This document shows, in pieces, positions 8,287 to 15,543 of a stretch of 64,000 nt of DNA. Source of the DNA: VRUE01 sp963702575. Its GTDB lineage: Bacteria; Actinomycetota; Thermoleophilia; Solirubrobacterales; 70-9. Under the pieces are notes generated by a model. The model saw only the letters and a program-made list of their open reading frames with translations, was not told where the DNA came from and did no database searches. The position numbers were made by a program, and so were the translations under genes. The stretch spans positions 62,001 through 126,000 of the forward strand of contig CAVPCU010000001.1 of NCBI GenBank assembly GCA_963702575.1. The letters run 5' to 3'. How positions within the stretch are numbered: the first letter of the stretch is position 1; every line of letters begins with the position of its first letter.

Positions 8287-9464
8287 GGAATCCCCTGGCT
8301 GCGTTCGATTTCTTCGACCAGCGAGACCGCGTCGGATTCGGAACGGACGTCGTGGCCGGTGACGGCTTCGCGGCGGCGGCCCGGAAGCGACTGCGTCTGG
8401 ATCGGCGCCGAGTAGCGCTCCTGGTAAAGCTTGACGCCGAAGGGCAGTTCGTAGGGCAGGCCGCGGTAGAGGGCGACGCGACCGCCGTCGTCGGTGGCGA
8501 GGAACCAGGCCTGGCGGTTGCCCCACCAGCCGCCGAAGGCGATCGCGCCGACCACGACGAGTGCCGCGAGTACCTTGGCGGCGGTCCGCAGGCGACGCCG
8601 GGGGCGCCTGGCGACGAGCTTCTCGCGGCGCTCAGCCGCAGCGGCTGCCGCCGCCCGGCGACGGACCTCGGTCGTCGTCAGGCCGGCCTCCTCGGCCGCC
8701 GCGCCGACCAGCGTCGCGTCGCCGGCGGCGTCGCGCAGCGGCGCGGCGGCGTCCTCGAGGCGGAAGGCGAGGGCGGTGACGTTGTCGCGGCCGCCGGCCG
8801 CGTTGGCCTCGTCGACCAGGGTGCGGACCGCCTCGCGCATCGAGCCGGCGGCGGCGAGGACGGCGGCGATGCGCTCCTCGGCGACCATCGTCGTCAGGCC
8901 GTCGGAGCAGAGCAGGAAGACGTCGCCGGGGGCCGCCGGCACCGTCTGCACGTCGACCTCGACCTCGGGCTCGGGCCCGAGCGCGCGGGTGATGATCGAG
9001 CGCTGCGGGTGCTCCTCGGCCTGGGCGTCGGTGATCTGGCCTTTGCGGCGCATCTCCTCGACCAGCGAGTGGTCGCGGGTCAGCCGCTCCAGCCGGCCGG
9101 CGCGCAGGCGGTAGGCGCGGCTGTCGCCGACGTGGCCGACCGCGACCTCTTCGCCCGCCGGGTCGACGATCGCAGCGGTGATCGTCGTGCCCATCCCGGC
9201 GCGCGAGGGGTCGGCGCGGGCGAGCTGGTGGATCTTGCGGTTCGCCGCTTCGATCGTCTCGCGCAGCACCGGTTCCGGCGGCCCGTCGGGGAGGTCGCGG
9301 TCGAAGGCGTCGGCGGCGGCCTTGGAGGCGACCTCGCCGGCCTGGGCGCCGCCCATCCCGTCGGCGACGACGAAGATCGGCGCACGGACGAAGAGCGAGT
9401 CCTCGTTCTCGCTGCGCTGGCGCCCGGTGTCGGTGCGGAAGGCCTGGTCCTCGACCCGCAGCAT
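8283..9464 (-). CDS. pstP: PP2C-family protein phosphatase with membrane anchor
   Basis: Metal-dependent Ser/Thr phosphatase that reverses the kinases of this operon. Metal-binding motifs are visible: RSENEDSL, VVADGMGGAQAGE, GHVGDSRAYRL, LLCSDGLTTMV and GGRDNVTAL, all within about residues 1-235. An Ala/Arg-rich linker (about 250-290) precedes one membrane span (VLAALVVVGAIAFGGWW, near 297-313) and a short outer tail of about 80 residues. The ATG shares one base with the fhaB stop (TGATG). It corresponds to mycobacterial PstP. Confidence 0.93.
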   Translation of the reverse strand: MLRVEDQAFRTDTGRQRSENEDSLFVRAPIFVVADGMGGAQAGEVASKAAADAFDRDLPDGPPEPVLRETIEAANRKIHQLARADPSRAGMGTTITAAIVDPAGEEVAVGHVGDSRAYRLRAGRLERLTRDHSLVEEMRRKGQITDAQAEEHPQRSIITRALGPEPEVEVDVQTVPAAPGDVFLLCSDGLTTMVAEERIAAVLAAAGSMREAVRTLVDEANAAGGRDNVTALAFRLEDAAAPLRDAAGDATLVGAAAEEAGLTTTEVRRRAAAAAAAERREKLVARRPRRRLRTAAKVLAALVVVGAIAFGGWWGNRQAWFLATDDGGRVALYRGLPYELPFGVKLYQERYSAPIQTQSLPGRRREAVTGHDVRSESDAVSLVEEIERSQGIP

Positions 9465-9934
9465 CAGCCCCCCTCGAACTTGAACTCGGTGTCGCCGATC
9501 CGCACCACGTCGCCGTCGATCAGCTCGGCCTCGCCGTGCAGGCTGGCGTCGTTCAGCAGGGTGCCGTTGGTCGAGCTCATGTCTTCGACGTAGCTGCGTC
9601 CCTCACGGGAGAAGATCCTGGCGTGCACGCCGGAGGCGTAGCGGTCCTCGATCCGCAGGTCGGCCTCCTGGGAGCGACCGATCGAGAGGCCGCCGATCAG
9701 GTCGAAGCGCTCGCCCTCGCGCAGGCCGCCGCCGCGCAGCACGACCAGCCAGGCGTCGCCTCCCCCGCCCGCCTCGCCGAAGGCCGGCACAGGGTGGAAG
9801 CCGGTCGCGTCGGGGGCCGGCGCGACCGTCCCCCGCAGGTCCTTCAGCGCGCTGCGGGCGATCCACAGCAGGAAGAGGTAGAGGACGGCGAGGAAGCCGA
9901 ACTTGAGGGCGACGGAAATCGGGTCGTAAGCCAC
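9464..9934 (-). CDS. fhaB: Membrane-anchored FHA protein (FhaB/FipA-like)
   Basis: A 156-residue protein with an N-terminal membrane segment (FGFLAVLYLFLLWIARSAL, about 12-30), a Gly/Pro linker and a C-terminal FHA domain that binds phosphothreonine. FHA motifs: LSIGRSQEADLRI, SGVHARIF and SSTNGTLLND. In mycobacteria the equivalent protein links PknA/PknB signalling to division and wall synthesis. GTG at 9934 is the start; the gene lies 18 bases after fhaA and overlaps the phosphatase start by one base. Confidence 0.9.
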   Translation of the reverse strand: MAYDPISVALKFGFLAVLYLFLLWIARSALKDLRGTVAPAPDATGFHPVPAFGEAGGGGDAWLVVLRGGGLREGERFDLIGGLSIGRSQEADLRIEDRYASGVHARIFSREGRSYVEDMSSTNGTLLNDASLHGEAELIDGDVVRIGDTEFKFEGG

Positions 9935-9952
9935 GCGCCCAGCAGACTACGT

Positions 9953-10717
9953 CTACTGCTCGATGTCGAACCTGAAGGTCGTCGTGCCCAGCGTCACCTG
10001 GTCGCCGGCGGCGAGGCGGGTGGTGCCGACGCGGCGGCCGTTGACCTTGACCCCGTTGGTCGAGCCGAGGTCGGCGATCGTCCACTCGCCCTGCGCAGAG
10101 CGGCGCAGCTCGGCGTGGTGGCGGGAGACGTTGGGGTCGCGCAGGACGCACTCGGCGTCGCGAGCACGGCCGATCGTCGCCCGCGGGCCCTCGAGCACGT
10201 AGCGGCGGTCGTCGAGCTCGACCACGGCCCGCGTCGCCACCTCGGGGCGGCGGGAGGGAGCCTGCTCGGGGGGCGCCTCGCGGACCGCCGAGTAGACCAT
10301 CGTGTGGCCCTCCTCCCCCTGGACCGGCGCGGCGCCCTCGTGCGCCGGCGGCTTGACCAGCCGCGCCTGGATGCCGAACTCGCCCAGGCGCAGGCGCTCG
10401 TCGGTCTCGAAGGCGACCGTCGGCCGGGTCAGCAGGTCGTAGCCGCGGCGGCGGGCGTGCTCCAGCAGGTAGCCGGCCAGCTCCTGCTCGAGCGAGCGCT
10501 CGTAGCCCTCCAGCCGCACCCGGTCCTTGCCGGAGAGGTAGACCGTGTACTCGTTGGAGACGTAGACGCGCGCCACTCCGGCGGTCTTGTGGGCGTCCAT
10601 CTCCTTGGCCAGCTTGCGGGCCAGCTCGACCGGCTGGACCTCGGAGCTGAAGGCGCGGCTGAAGACGCCCTCGACCAGGCCTTCGATCCGACTCTCGAGG
10701 TTGCGCAGGACGCTAAT
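9953..10717 (-). CDS. fhaA: FHA protein with N-terminal DUF3662 domain (FhaA-like), ATT start
   Basis: Cytoplasmic phosphothreonine-binding adaptor of wall synthesis. The N-terminal part (SVLRNLESRIEGLVEGVF, then VQPVELARKLAKEMDAHKT) is the DUF3662 domain; the C-terminal 80 residues form the FHA domain (ATIGRARDAECVL, SRHHAEL, GSTNGVKVNG). The first ATG lies at 10600, but the domain continues upstream in frame to 10717, where an in-frame stop (the kinase TAG at 10727-10729) closes it. The only plausible initiator is ATT at 10717 (or CTG at 10708), 7 bases after an AGGA. Length is then 254 residues. Confidence 0.85.
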   Translation of the reverse strand: MSVLRNLESRIEGLVEGVFSRAFSSEVQPVELARKLAKEMDAHKTAGVARVYVSNEYTVYLSGKDRVRLEGYERSLEQELAGYLLEHARRRGYDLLTRPTVAFETDERLRLGEFGIQARLVKPPAHEGAAPVQGEEGHTMVYSAVREAPPEQAPSRRPEVATRAVVELDDRRYVLEGPRATIGRARDAECVLRDPNVSRHHAELRRSAQGEWTIADLGSTNGVKVNGRRVGTTRLAAGDQVTLGTTTFRFDIEQ

Positions 10718-10726
10718 CGGGAAATC

Positions 10727-11647
10727 CTACGGTAGGGGGAGCCCGTGGCCGACGGCCAGCCAGGCTCCGAGCAGGGCCGCGCCGGTGAGCGCGGTGAGGC
10801 GCAGCGCGAGCGGCGAGGAGGCGTGCGGGGGCTGGGCGGCGAGGCGCTCGAGCGAGTCCTCGATCGCGGTGCCGAGCTCCTCCAGGGCCGGGCGGCGCCC
10901 GGGGCGCGGCGAGAGCGCCGCGTCGATCGTCTCGCTCAGCTCGCGCGGCAGGTCGGGGCGGAGGCGGCGCAGCGGGCGCGGCCGGGCGCCGATCGCGCGC
11001 GCCGTCGCCGCCGGGTTGGCGCGGCGGTTGGGGTTCTCCCCGCTCCAGCACTCATACAGCGTCAGCGCCAACGAGTAGACGTCGGCCTCCGGCCCGGCGT
11101 CGCGGCCGCCGGCCTGCTCCGGCGACATGTAGGCGAGGGTGCCGACGACGTCGCCGGGCGCGGTCAGCGCGGCGGAGTCGGCGAGGCGGGCGATGCCGAA
11201 GTCCATCAGCTTGGCGCGGGGCTCGCCGTCGTCCCCGACCAGCACGTTCTGCGGCTTGACGTCGCGGTGGACGACGCCGCGGGCGTGGGCGTGGTCGAGC
11301 GCCTCGCAGAGGTCGGCGCCGATCTCGCCGATCTCGCGGTCGCTGAGGGTGCCCTCGACGCTCAGCTCGGCCAGGGTCGAGCCCTCGACCAGCTCGGTGA
11401 CCAACAGAGCGTTGCCGTCCTCCTCGCCCATCTCGTAGAGGGTGACGATGCCGGGGTGGTTGAGCCGCGCGGCCGCCTGCGCCTCGCGCAGCACTCGCCG
11501 GCAATCCTGGGTGCCGTGCGACTCGATCGCCTTGACCGCGACGTTGCGCTCCAGGCGCCCGTCCCAGGCCTCGTAGACGACGCCGAAGCCGCCGCTGCCG
11601 ATACGGCGCTCGATCAGGAACCGGTTGAGTACGAGCGAGCCGACCAC
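10727..11647 (-). CDS. Ser/Thr kinase without outer sensor domain
   Basis: First gene of the cell-wall operon. A Hanks-type kinase of 306 residues: GSGGFGVVYEAWDG, VAVKAIE, HRDVKPQN, DFGIARL and SPEQAGG. The chain ends just after one predicted membrane span (LALRLTALTGAALLGAWLAV), so it has no outer sensor. Its operon position resembles pknA of mycobacteria, but the sequence was not compared. GTG at 11647 gives the usual short lead into the fold; no Shine-Dalgarno is evident. It is divergent from the CARDB gene, with 55 bases between. Confidence 0.88.
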   Translation of the reverse strand: MVGSLVLNRFLIERRIGSGGFGVVYEAWDGRLERNVAVKAIESHGTQDCRRVLREAQAAARLNHPGIVTLYEMGEEDGNALLVTELVEGSTLAELSVEGTLSDREIGEIGADLCEALDHAHARGVVHRDVKPQNVLVGDDGEPRAKLMDFGIARLADSAALTAPGDVVGTLAYMSPEQAGGRDAGPEADVYSLALTLYECWSGENPNRRANPAATARAIGARPRPLRRLRPDLPRELSETIDAALSPRPGRRPALEELGTAIEDSLERLAAQPPHASSPLALRLTALTGAALLGAWLAVGHGLPLP

Positions 11648-11702
11648 GGTCCAACCGACTTCGCCGCGAATCCGCTTCCTCCTGCGACATACTCCCTGCT
11701 TC

Positions 11703-12743
11703 TTGGAGGATTCCCTAGCATCCCGGCCGGGTCGCAGGCGCCGCCCGCCACGCCGCCCCGAGCGGCAGCAGATCCTGATCCGCAGGGGGCTGGCGCTGGG
11801 CGCCGGGCTGCTGGTCCTGGTCCTGATCGTGCTCGGCGTGCGCGGCTGCCTCGACGCGCGCAAGCACCGGGCGCTGAGCGACTACGCCCGCAACGTCACC
11901 CAGATCGTCGACGAGACCCAGCAGACGAGCAAGAGCTTCTTCGGCAAGCTCGCGAACCCCGGCAGCCTCTCGGTCACCGAGTTCGTCGCCGAGGTCAACG
12001 CCGACCGCAGCGCGATGGACAACTACGTCGCCCGGATCGACTCGCTCGACACGCCGGGGGACATGGGCCACGCGCAGAGCGCGCTGAAGCTGGTCTACGA
12101 GCTGCGCGGCGCCGCGATGGCCGAAATCGCCGAACAGATGAGCACCGCGCTGGGCGACGTCGGCTCGCAGAAGGCGACGGCGAAGATCGCCGCGGAGATG
12201 CAGACGCTGCTCGCCAGCGACGTGCTCTACAAGGAAGTCGCGCGGCCCGAAATCGACGGGGTGCTCGCCGCCAACGGGATCGAAGGCGACGACGTGCCGA
12301 GGAGCGAATTCCTGCCCGAAGGGACGAAGTGGCTCGAAGAAAGCGCGGTCAGCGCGGCGCTCGGCCAGGTCAGCGGCTCGACCGGCGCGGCGACGCCGGG
12401 CGTGCACGGGCTCGGCCTGATCTCGACCAGCGTCAACGGGACCGAACTGAGCGCCGAAGCGACGACCGCGGTCTCCGCCGAAGAAACGCCGGAAGTCGAA
12501 GTCGAAGTGCAGAACCAGGGCGAATCGACCGAGAACGAAGTGACCGTCTCGGTCACGATCAACGGCGGCAGCCCGCTGCAGCAGAACATCAGCAGCATCG
12601 AAGCCGGCGCGACCGAAAGCGTGACGATCCCGCTGACGCCGGCGCCGTCGGGCACGGTGACCCTCGAAGTCGAAGCCGAACCGGTGCCGGGCGAGCAGGT
12701 CTCCGAAAACAACGAAGCCACCTACACGGTCCAGTTCGAATAG
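11703..12743 (+). CDS. Membrane-anchored protein with C-terminal CARDB domain
   Basis: A basic N-terminus (RPGRRRRPPRRPERQQ) precedes one membrane span (GLALGAGLLVLVLIVLGV), a helical outer region of about 200 residues, and a C-terminal beta-sandwich of the CARDB/adhesion type (VEVEVQNQGESTENEVTVSV, SIEAGATESVTIPL, SENNEATYTVQF). Function is unknown; it may act in the envelope. The start is probably TTG at 11703, preceded by CATACT at 11688-11693 and no Shine-Dalgarno at the right spacing. Glu codons turn from GAG to GAA along the gene. pheA starts 5 bases downstream. Confidence 0.75.
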   Translation: MEDSLASRPGRRRRPPRRPERQQILIRRGLALGAGLLVLVLIVLGVRGCLDARKHRALSDYARNVTQIVDETQQTSKSFFGKLANPGSLSVTEFVAEVNADRSAMDNYVARIDSLDTPGDMGHAQSALKLVYELRGAAMAEIAEQMSTALGDVGSQKATAKIAAEMQTLLASDVLYKEVARPEIDGVLAANGIEGDDVPRSEFLPEGTKWLEESAVSAALGQVSGSTGAATPGVHGLGLISTSVNGTELSAEATTAVSAEETPEVEVEVQNQGESTENEVTVSVTINGGSPLQQNISSIEAGATESVTIPLTPAPSGTVTLEVEAEPVPGEQVSENNEATYTVQFE

Positions 12744-12748
12744 CGATC

Positions 12749-13582
12749 GTGCGGATCGCCTTCCTCGGTCCGGCCGGCACCTTCACCGAAGATGCCCTGC
12801 GCGAGGCGGCGCCCCCGGCCGAGGTCGAGGCGCTGCGGACGCCGACCGTACACGACGCGATCCTCGCGGTGGATCGGGGAGACGCCGAGCGGGCATTGGT
12901 GCCGTTCGAGAACTCGATCGAGGGCTCGGTGCGGTCGACCCTCGACACGCTCGCCTTCGACGCCGAAGCGGTGACGATCGTCGGCGAGCACGACTTCCGC
13001 GTCCGCGTCCACCTGATCGTGCGCGAGGGGGTCGGGCTGGAGGACGTCGGCGCGGTGCTCTCGCACCCGCAGCCGCTGGCGCAGTGCGCCGGCTTCCTGC
13101 GCGAGCACCTGCCGGGGGTCGAACGGCGCAGCGTCAGCAGCACCGCCGAGGCGGTGCGGATGGTCGGCGAGTCGGTCCGCCCTTGGGCGGCGATCGGGGC
13201 CCGCTCGGCGGCCGAGCTCTACGGCTGCGTGGTGCTGCGCGAGGGGATCGAGGACGAGCCCGACAACGTCACCCGCTTCGTCTGGATCGCCAAGCAGGGC
13301 GAGCCGCCTGCGGCCGGCGCCCCGGCGCGGACGTCCCTGGTGTTCTCCGAGCTGGGCGAGGACCATCCCGGCGCCCTGGTCGAGGCGCTGCAGGAGTTCT
13401 CCAGCCGCGCCGTCAACCTCTCGCGGATCGAGTCGCGGCCGGCGCGGCAGGGCCTCGGCCGCTACATGTTCTTCTGCGACGCCGAAGGCTCGCTCGAGGA
13501 CCCGCCGGTCGCCGAGGCGATCGAGGCGCTGCGCGGCAAAGCCGAATCCGTCCGAATCCTCGGCTCCTACCCGATCGGTTAG
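12749..13582 (+). CDS. pheA: Prephenate dehydratase
   Basis: Cytoplasmic enzyme converting prephenate to phenylpyruvate in phenylalanine synthesis. The 277-residue protein begins RIAFLGPAGTFTEDAL and has VPFENSIEGSVRSTLD (catalytic region) and IGARSAAELYG. A C-terminal ACT regulatory domain begins around TSLVFSELGEDHPGALVEAL and includes NLSRIESRPARQGLGRYMFF, which carries the ESRP phenylalanine-binding motif, so feedback inhibition is expected. GTG at 12749 is the start. It follows the CARDB gene closely, which may drive it by read-through. Confidence 0.96.
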   Translation: MRIAFLGPAGTFTEDALREAAPPAEVEALRTPTVHDAILAVDRGDAERALVPFENSIEGSVRSTLDTLAFDAEAVTIVGEHDFRVRVHLIVREGVGLEDVGAVLSHPQPLAQCAGFLREHLPGVERRSVSSTAEAVRMVGESVRPWAAIGARSAAELYGCVVLREGIEDEPDNVTRFVWIAKQGEPPAAGAPARTSLVFSELGEDHPGALVEALQEFSSRAVNLSRIESRPARQGLGRYMFFCDAEGSLEDPPVAEAIEALRGKAESVRILGSYPIG

Positions 13583-13609
13583 CTCGCCTGCGTAGAATTG
13601 CCGAGCAAG

Positions 13610-14116
13610 ATGGCACGTGTGCTCGTACTCAACGCAACGTATGAGCCGATCAACGTCTGTACGTTGAGGCGGGCTGCTGTGCTGCTGCTGAAGGAAAAGG
13701 CCGAGCTGCTGGAGCGGCGGGCGGGGGCGATCCACTCCGAGCACATGACGATGGAGCGGCCGGACGTGATCCGTTTGGTCAGCTACGTGCGGGTGCCGCG
13801 CGAGGCGCACCGGCGCAAGATCACGCGGCGCGCGGTGCTCGCCCGCGACGCCTGGACCTGCCAGTACTGCGGCTCGACCAAGTCGGGGCTGACCGTCGAC
13901 CACGTGATCCCGCGCAGCCGCGGCGGCAAGTCGGTCTGGGAGAACATCGTCGCCGCCTGCGCCAGCTGCAACCGCCGCAAGGGCAACCGCCTGCCCCGCG
14001 AGATCCAGATGCACCCGAAGAAGAGCCCCAAGGCCCCCGGCCCCAGCATCTTCATCCAGGTCGCCAGCCCGAACGTCCCGGCGACCTGGCAGCAGTACCT
14101 ACCCGTCGCCGCTTGA
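13610..14116 (+). CDS. HNH endonuclease family protein
   Basis: A 168-residue protein common beside housekeeping genes in actinobacteria and other phyla. The N-terminal half (ARVLVLNATYEPINVCTLRRA) is the conserved family lead. The HNH domain spans about residues 80-135: CQYCG and CASC form a zinc ribbon, TVDHVIPRSRGG holds the catalytic DH, and WENIVAACASCNRRKGNR the third motif. DNA cleavage is likely, the role unknown. ATG at 13610 was chosen over TTG at 13598; TAGAAT at 13593-13598 would put transcription within a few bases of that ATG. Convergent with the RES toxin. Confidence 0.88.
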   Translation: MARVLVLNATYEPINVCTLRRAAVLLLKEKAELLERRAGAIHSEHMTMERPDVIRLVSYVRVPREAHRRKITRRAVLARDAWTCQYCGSTKSGLTVDHVIPRSRGGKSVWENIVAACASCNRRKGNRLPREIQMHPKKSPKAPGPSIFIQVASPNVPATWQQYLPVAA

Positions 14117-14126
14117 CCGACCGGCG

Positions 14127-14756
14127 TTAATCGCTTCTCTTCGTCCCCCGTCGGGCGCGAGAAGCGGTGCGAAATTCCTCGTAGAGGTCGTGCTTTTCTC
14201 CCTTGTGTCGCACGCGTCCAACGACGCCTTCCGGAGGAGACCCGACCGCAATTTTCGTCGCTGGTATGGACGAGGCAAGCAGGGGGCGGGTCTGCCAAGT
14301 CGAGGCGATTCTGGGCCCAAAGAGAGTCAAGTTGAGAGAACCGGGCAGTGCCGCCGAGGGCGCCAACACCCCCTGAAAGCCCGACCTGCGAAGACGGCTG
14401 CCCTCTTCTTGGCAAGGGGCATAGTCGTCGTCGATCAATGCGCCTGCCGCAAAGCCCGCCGCCTCGGCCTTCTCGAATGTCCCATAGTCCGCAATTCGCT
14501 GAACGTGGACTTCGGCCGCCCACATCGGCATGCGAACCACAGCGACTTCTTGCTCGGAGCGAAGGCCCTCGGCTCGAATCAACTCGGCCCATGCGCCATC
14601 CACCGTAGTGCTCAAATACTGCGTCAGCCCATCGGCCGGACGGTGCCAACGCCCTGGTTCCGTATTCGGCCTTACCCAGAGAGGGGTGTCGTAGTTCGAG
14701 TAGCGAAAGACGACCCCGTCGAACCGCGTGAGCTTCGGCTTCGGCTCAAGAGCCAT
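14127..14756 (-). CDS. RES-domain toxin (NAD+-degrading, MbcT-like)
   Basis: Toxin half of a RES/Xre toxin-antitoxin pair. RES proteins degrade NAD+ and stall growth. The signature residues are visible: Arg in VVFRYSN, Glu in GAWAELIRAEG and Ser in RPLLASSIPA. Length is about 209 residues from ATG at 14756; GTG at 14765 is another possible start. The 5' end overlaps the antitoxin stop by 11 bases, so translation is coupled. Base use is visibly less GC-rich than the gyrase genes next door, suggesting acquisition by transfer. Confidence 0.85.
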   Translation of the reverse strand: MALEPKPKLTRFDGVVFRYSNYDTPLWVRPNTEPGRWHRPADGLTQYLSTTVDGAWAELIRAEGLRSEQEVAVVRMPMWAAEVHVQRIADYGTFEKAEAAGFAAGALIDDDYAPCQEEGSRLRRSGFQGVLAPSAALPGSLNLTLFGPRIASTWQTRPLLASSIPATKIAVGSPPEGVVGRVRHKGEKHDLYEEFRTASRARRGTKRSD

Positions 14757-15462
14757 GCTGCGCACGCCCGCGGCGAGCGGCGAGCATCAAGGCCCGCTCA
14801 TAACCCGCGTCGTCGAGTACGTCGATCGGAGCTCGGCTGTCCAAATCGTCTCGCCGCCTGTAGAACCAGGCCACGACTCCGGCCGGAGTCCAAGCCCGCC
14901 AGAGCAAAGCAACGAGACGAGCCGCCAGCTGAAGGCGGCGGGACGGCGGTCGCTGTGCGTCCTTCGCCAGGCGCTGGACCTGCCTCTCGCCGACACCGAT
15001 CAACTCTCCCAACTGCTTCCGGGTGACCCCAGGGAGCTGCTCAGACATGCCGGCAAGAAGCTCCTTTGCGCTCGATTCGCCGCCAACGGGCTGTTCGTCC
15101 AGGGCATCGCGGACGATGTGCCTGACGGCCTCGGCATGGACGATGAAGCTGTCGACGCTGTCCAGCGGCCGTTCTTCGTCGAGCTCATTGAGCGCCTCGA
15201 GACCGTCGATGATGTGTCCGCGGATCTCGGCAAGGGCCTCGGGGTCGAGATCGGGGGGAACCTCCCGGTGGACCTGCGACGACAACCGCTGCGCGGTTTC
15301 GACGAACCTCGCCGCATAGGTCGAATCGACCGGATGCTCAGGCGTTCCGCTTTTTGCCGCGGTCGCCGCGAGGTCCTCGCGAAGCTTCGTCTGCCAACTC
15401 TCGATGCGGTCCTCCAACCGCTCGAGCTGCTCTCGCTCTGGCTTTGAGAGAAGGTCGGGCAT
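14746..15462 (-). CDS. Xre/MbcA/ParS-type antitoxin
   Basis: Antitoxin of the RES pair. The 238-residue protein has a helical N-terminal region of about 130 residues, an HTH (MSEQLPGVTRKQLGELIGVGERQVQRLAKD split over about 133-165) and the C-terminal toxin-binding DUF2384-like segment (LLWRAWTPAGVVAWFYRRR ... PIDVLDDAGYERALMLAARR). It should block the toxin NAD+ site and repress its own operon. ATG at 15462 has a strong Shine-Dalgarno (AGGAGG, complement of 15467-15472). The N-terminal extension is longer than in most such antitoxins. Confidence 0.83.
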   Translation of the reverse strand: MPDLLSKPEREQLERLEDRIESWQTKLREDLAATAAKSGTPEHPVDSTYAARFVETAQRLSSQVHREVPPDLDPEALAEIRGHIIDGLEALNELDEERPLDSVDSFIVHAEAVRHIVRDALDEQPVGGESSAKELLAGMSEQLPGVTRKQLGELIGVGERQVQRLAKDAQRPPSRRLQLAARLVALLWRAWTPAGVVAWFYRRRDDLDSRAPIDVLDDAGYERALMLAARRGRAQHGS

Positions 15463-15486
15463 GTCACCTCCTGACTCTTGGCATGT

Positions 15487-15520
15487 ATGTCGTGGTCATG
15501 TCGCCTACTCCGACATGATA
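15487..15520 (-). promoter_or_regulatory. Operator and -10 of the RES/Xre operon
   Basis: CATGTCG at 15497-15503 and CGACATG at 15511-15517 form a perfect 7-base inverted repeat around a 7-base spacer. A further half-site, ATGTCG, lies at 15487-15492 in direct orientation about one helical turn away. On the minus strand TATCAT (15515-15520) can serve as -10 and overlaps the repeat, as expected for autorepression by the Xre antitoxin. Confidence 0.6.
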
Positions 15521-15543
15521 CAGACGTTGCCTCGAGAGACCGC

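Noticed and set aside
7342..8415. Plus-strand open frame across the RodA/FtsW gene
   Set aside because: Antisense to a well-supported membrane protein and rich in Glu/Asp/Arg with no domain.
14127..15462. Prophage remnant beside gyrA
   Set aside because: Only a two-gene toxin-antitoxin pair is present; no integrase, attachment repeat or structural gene.
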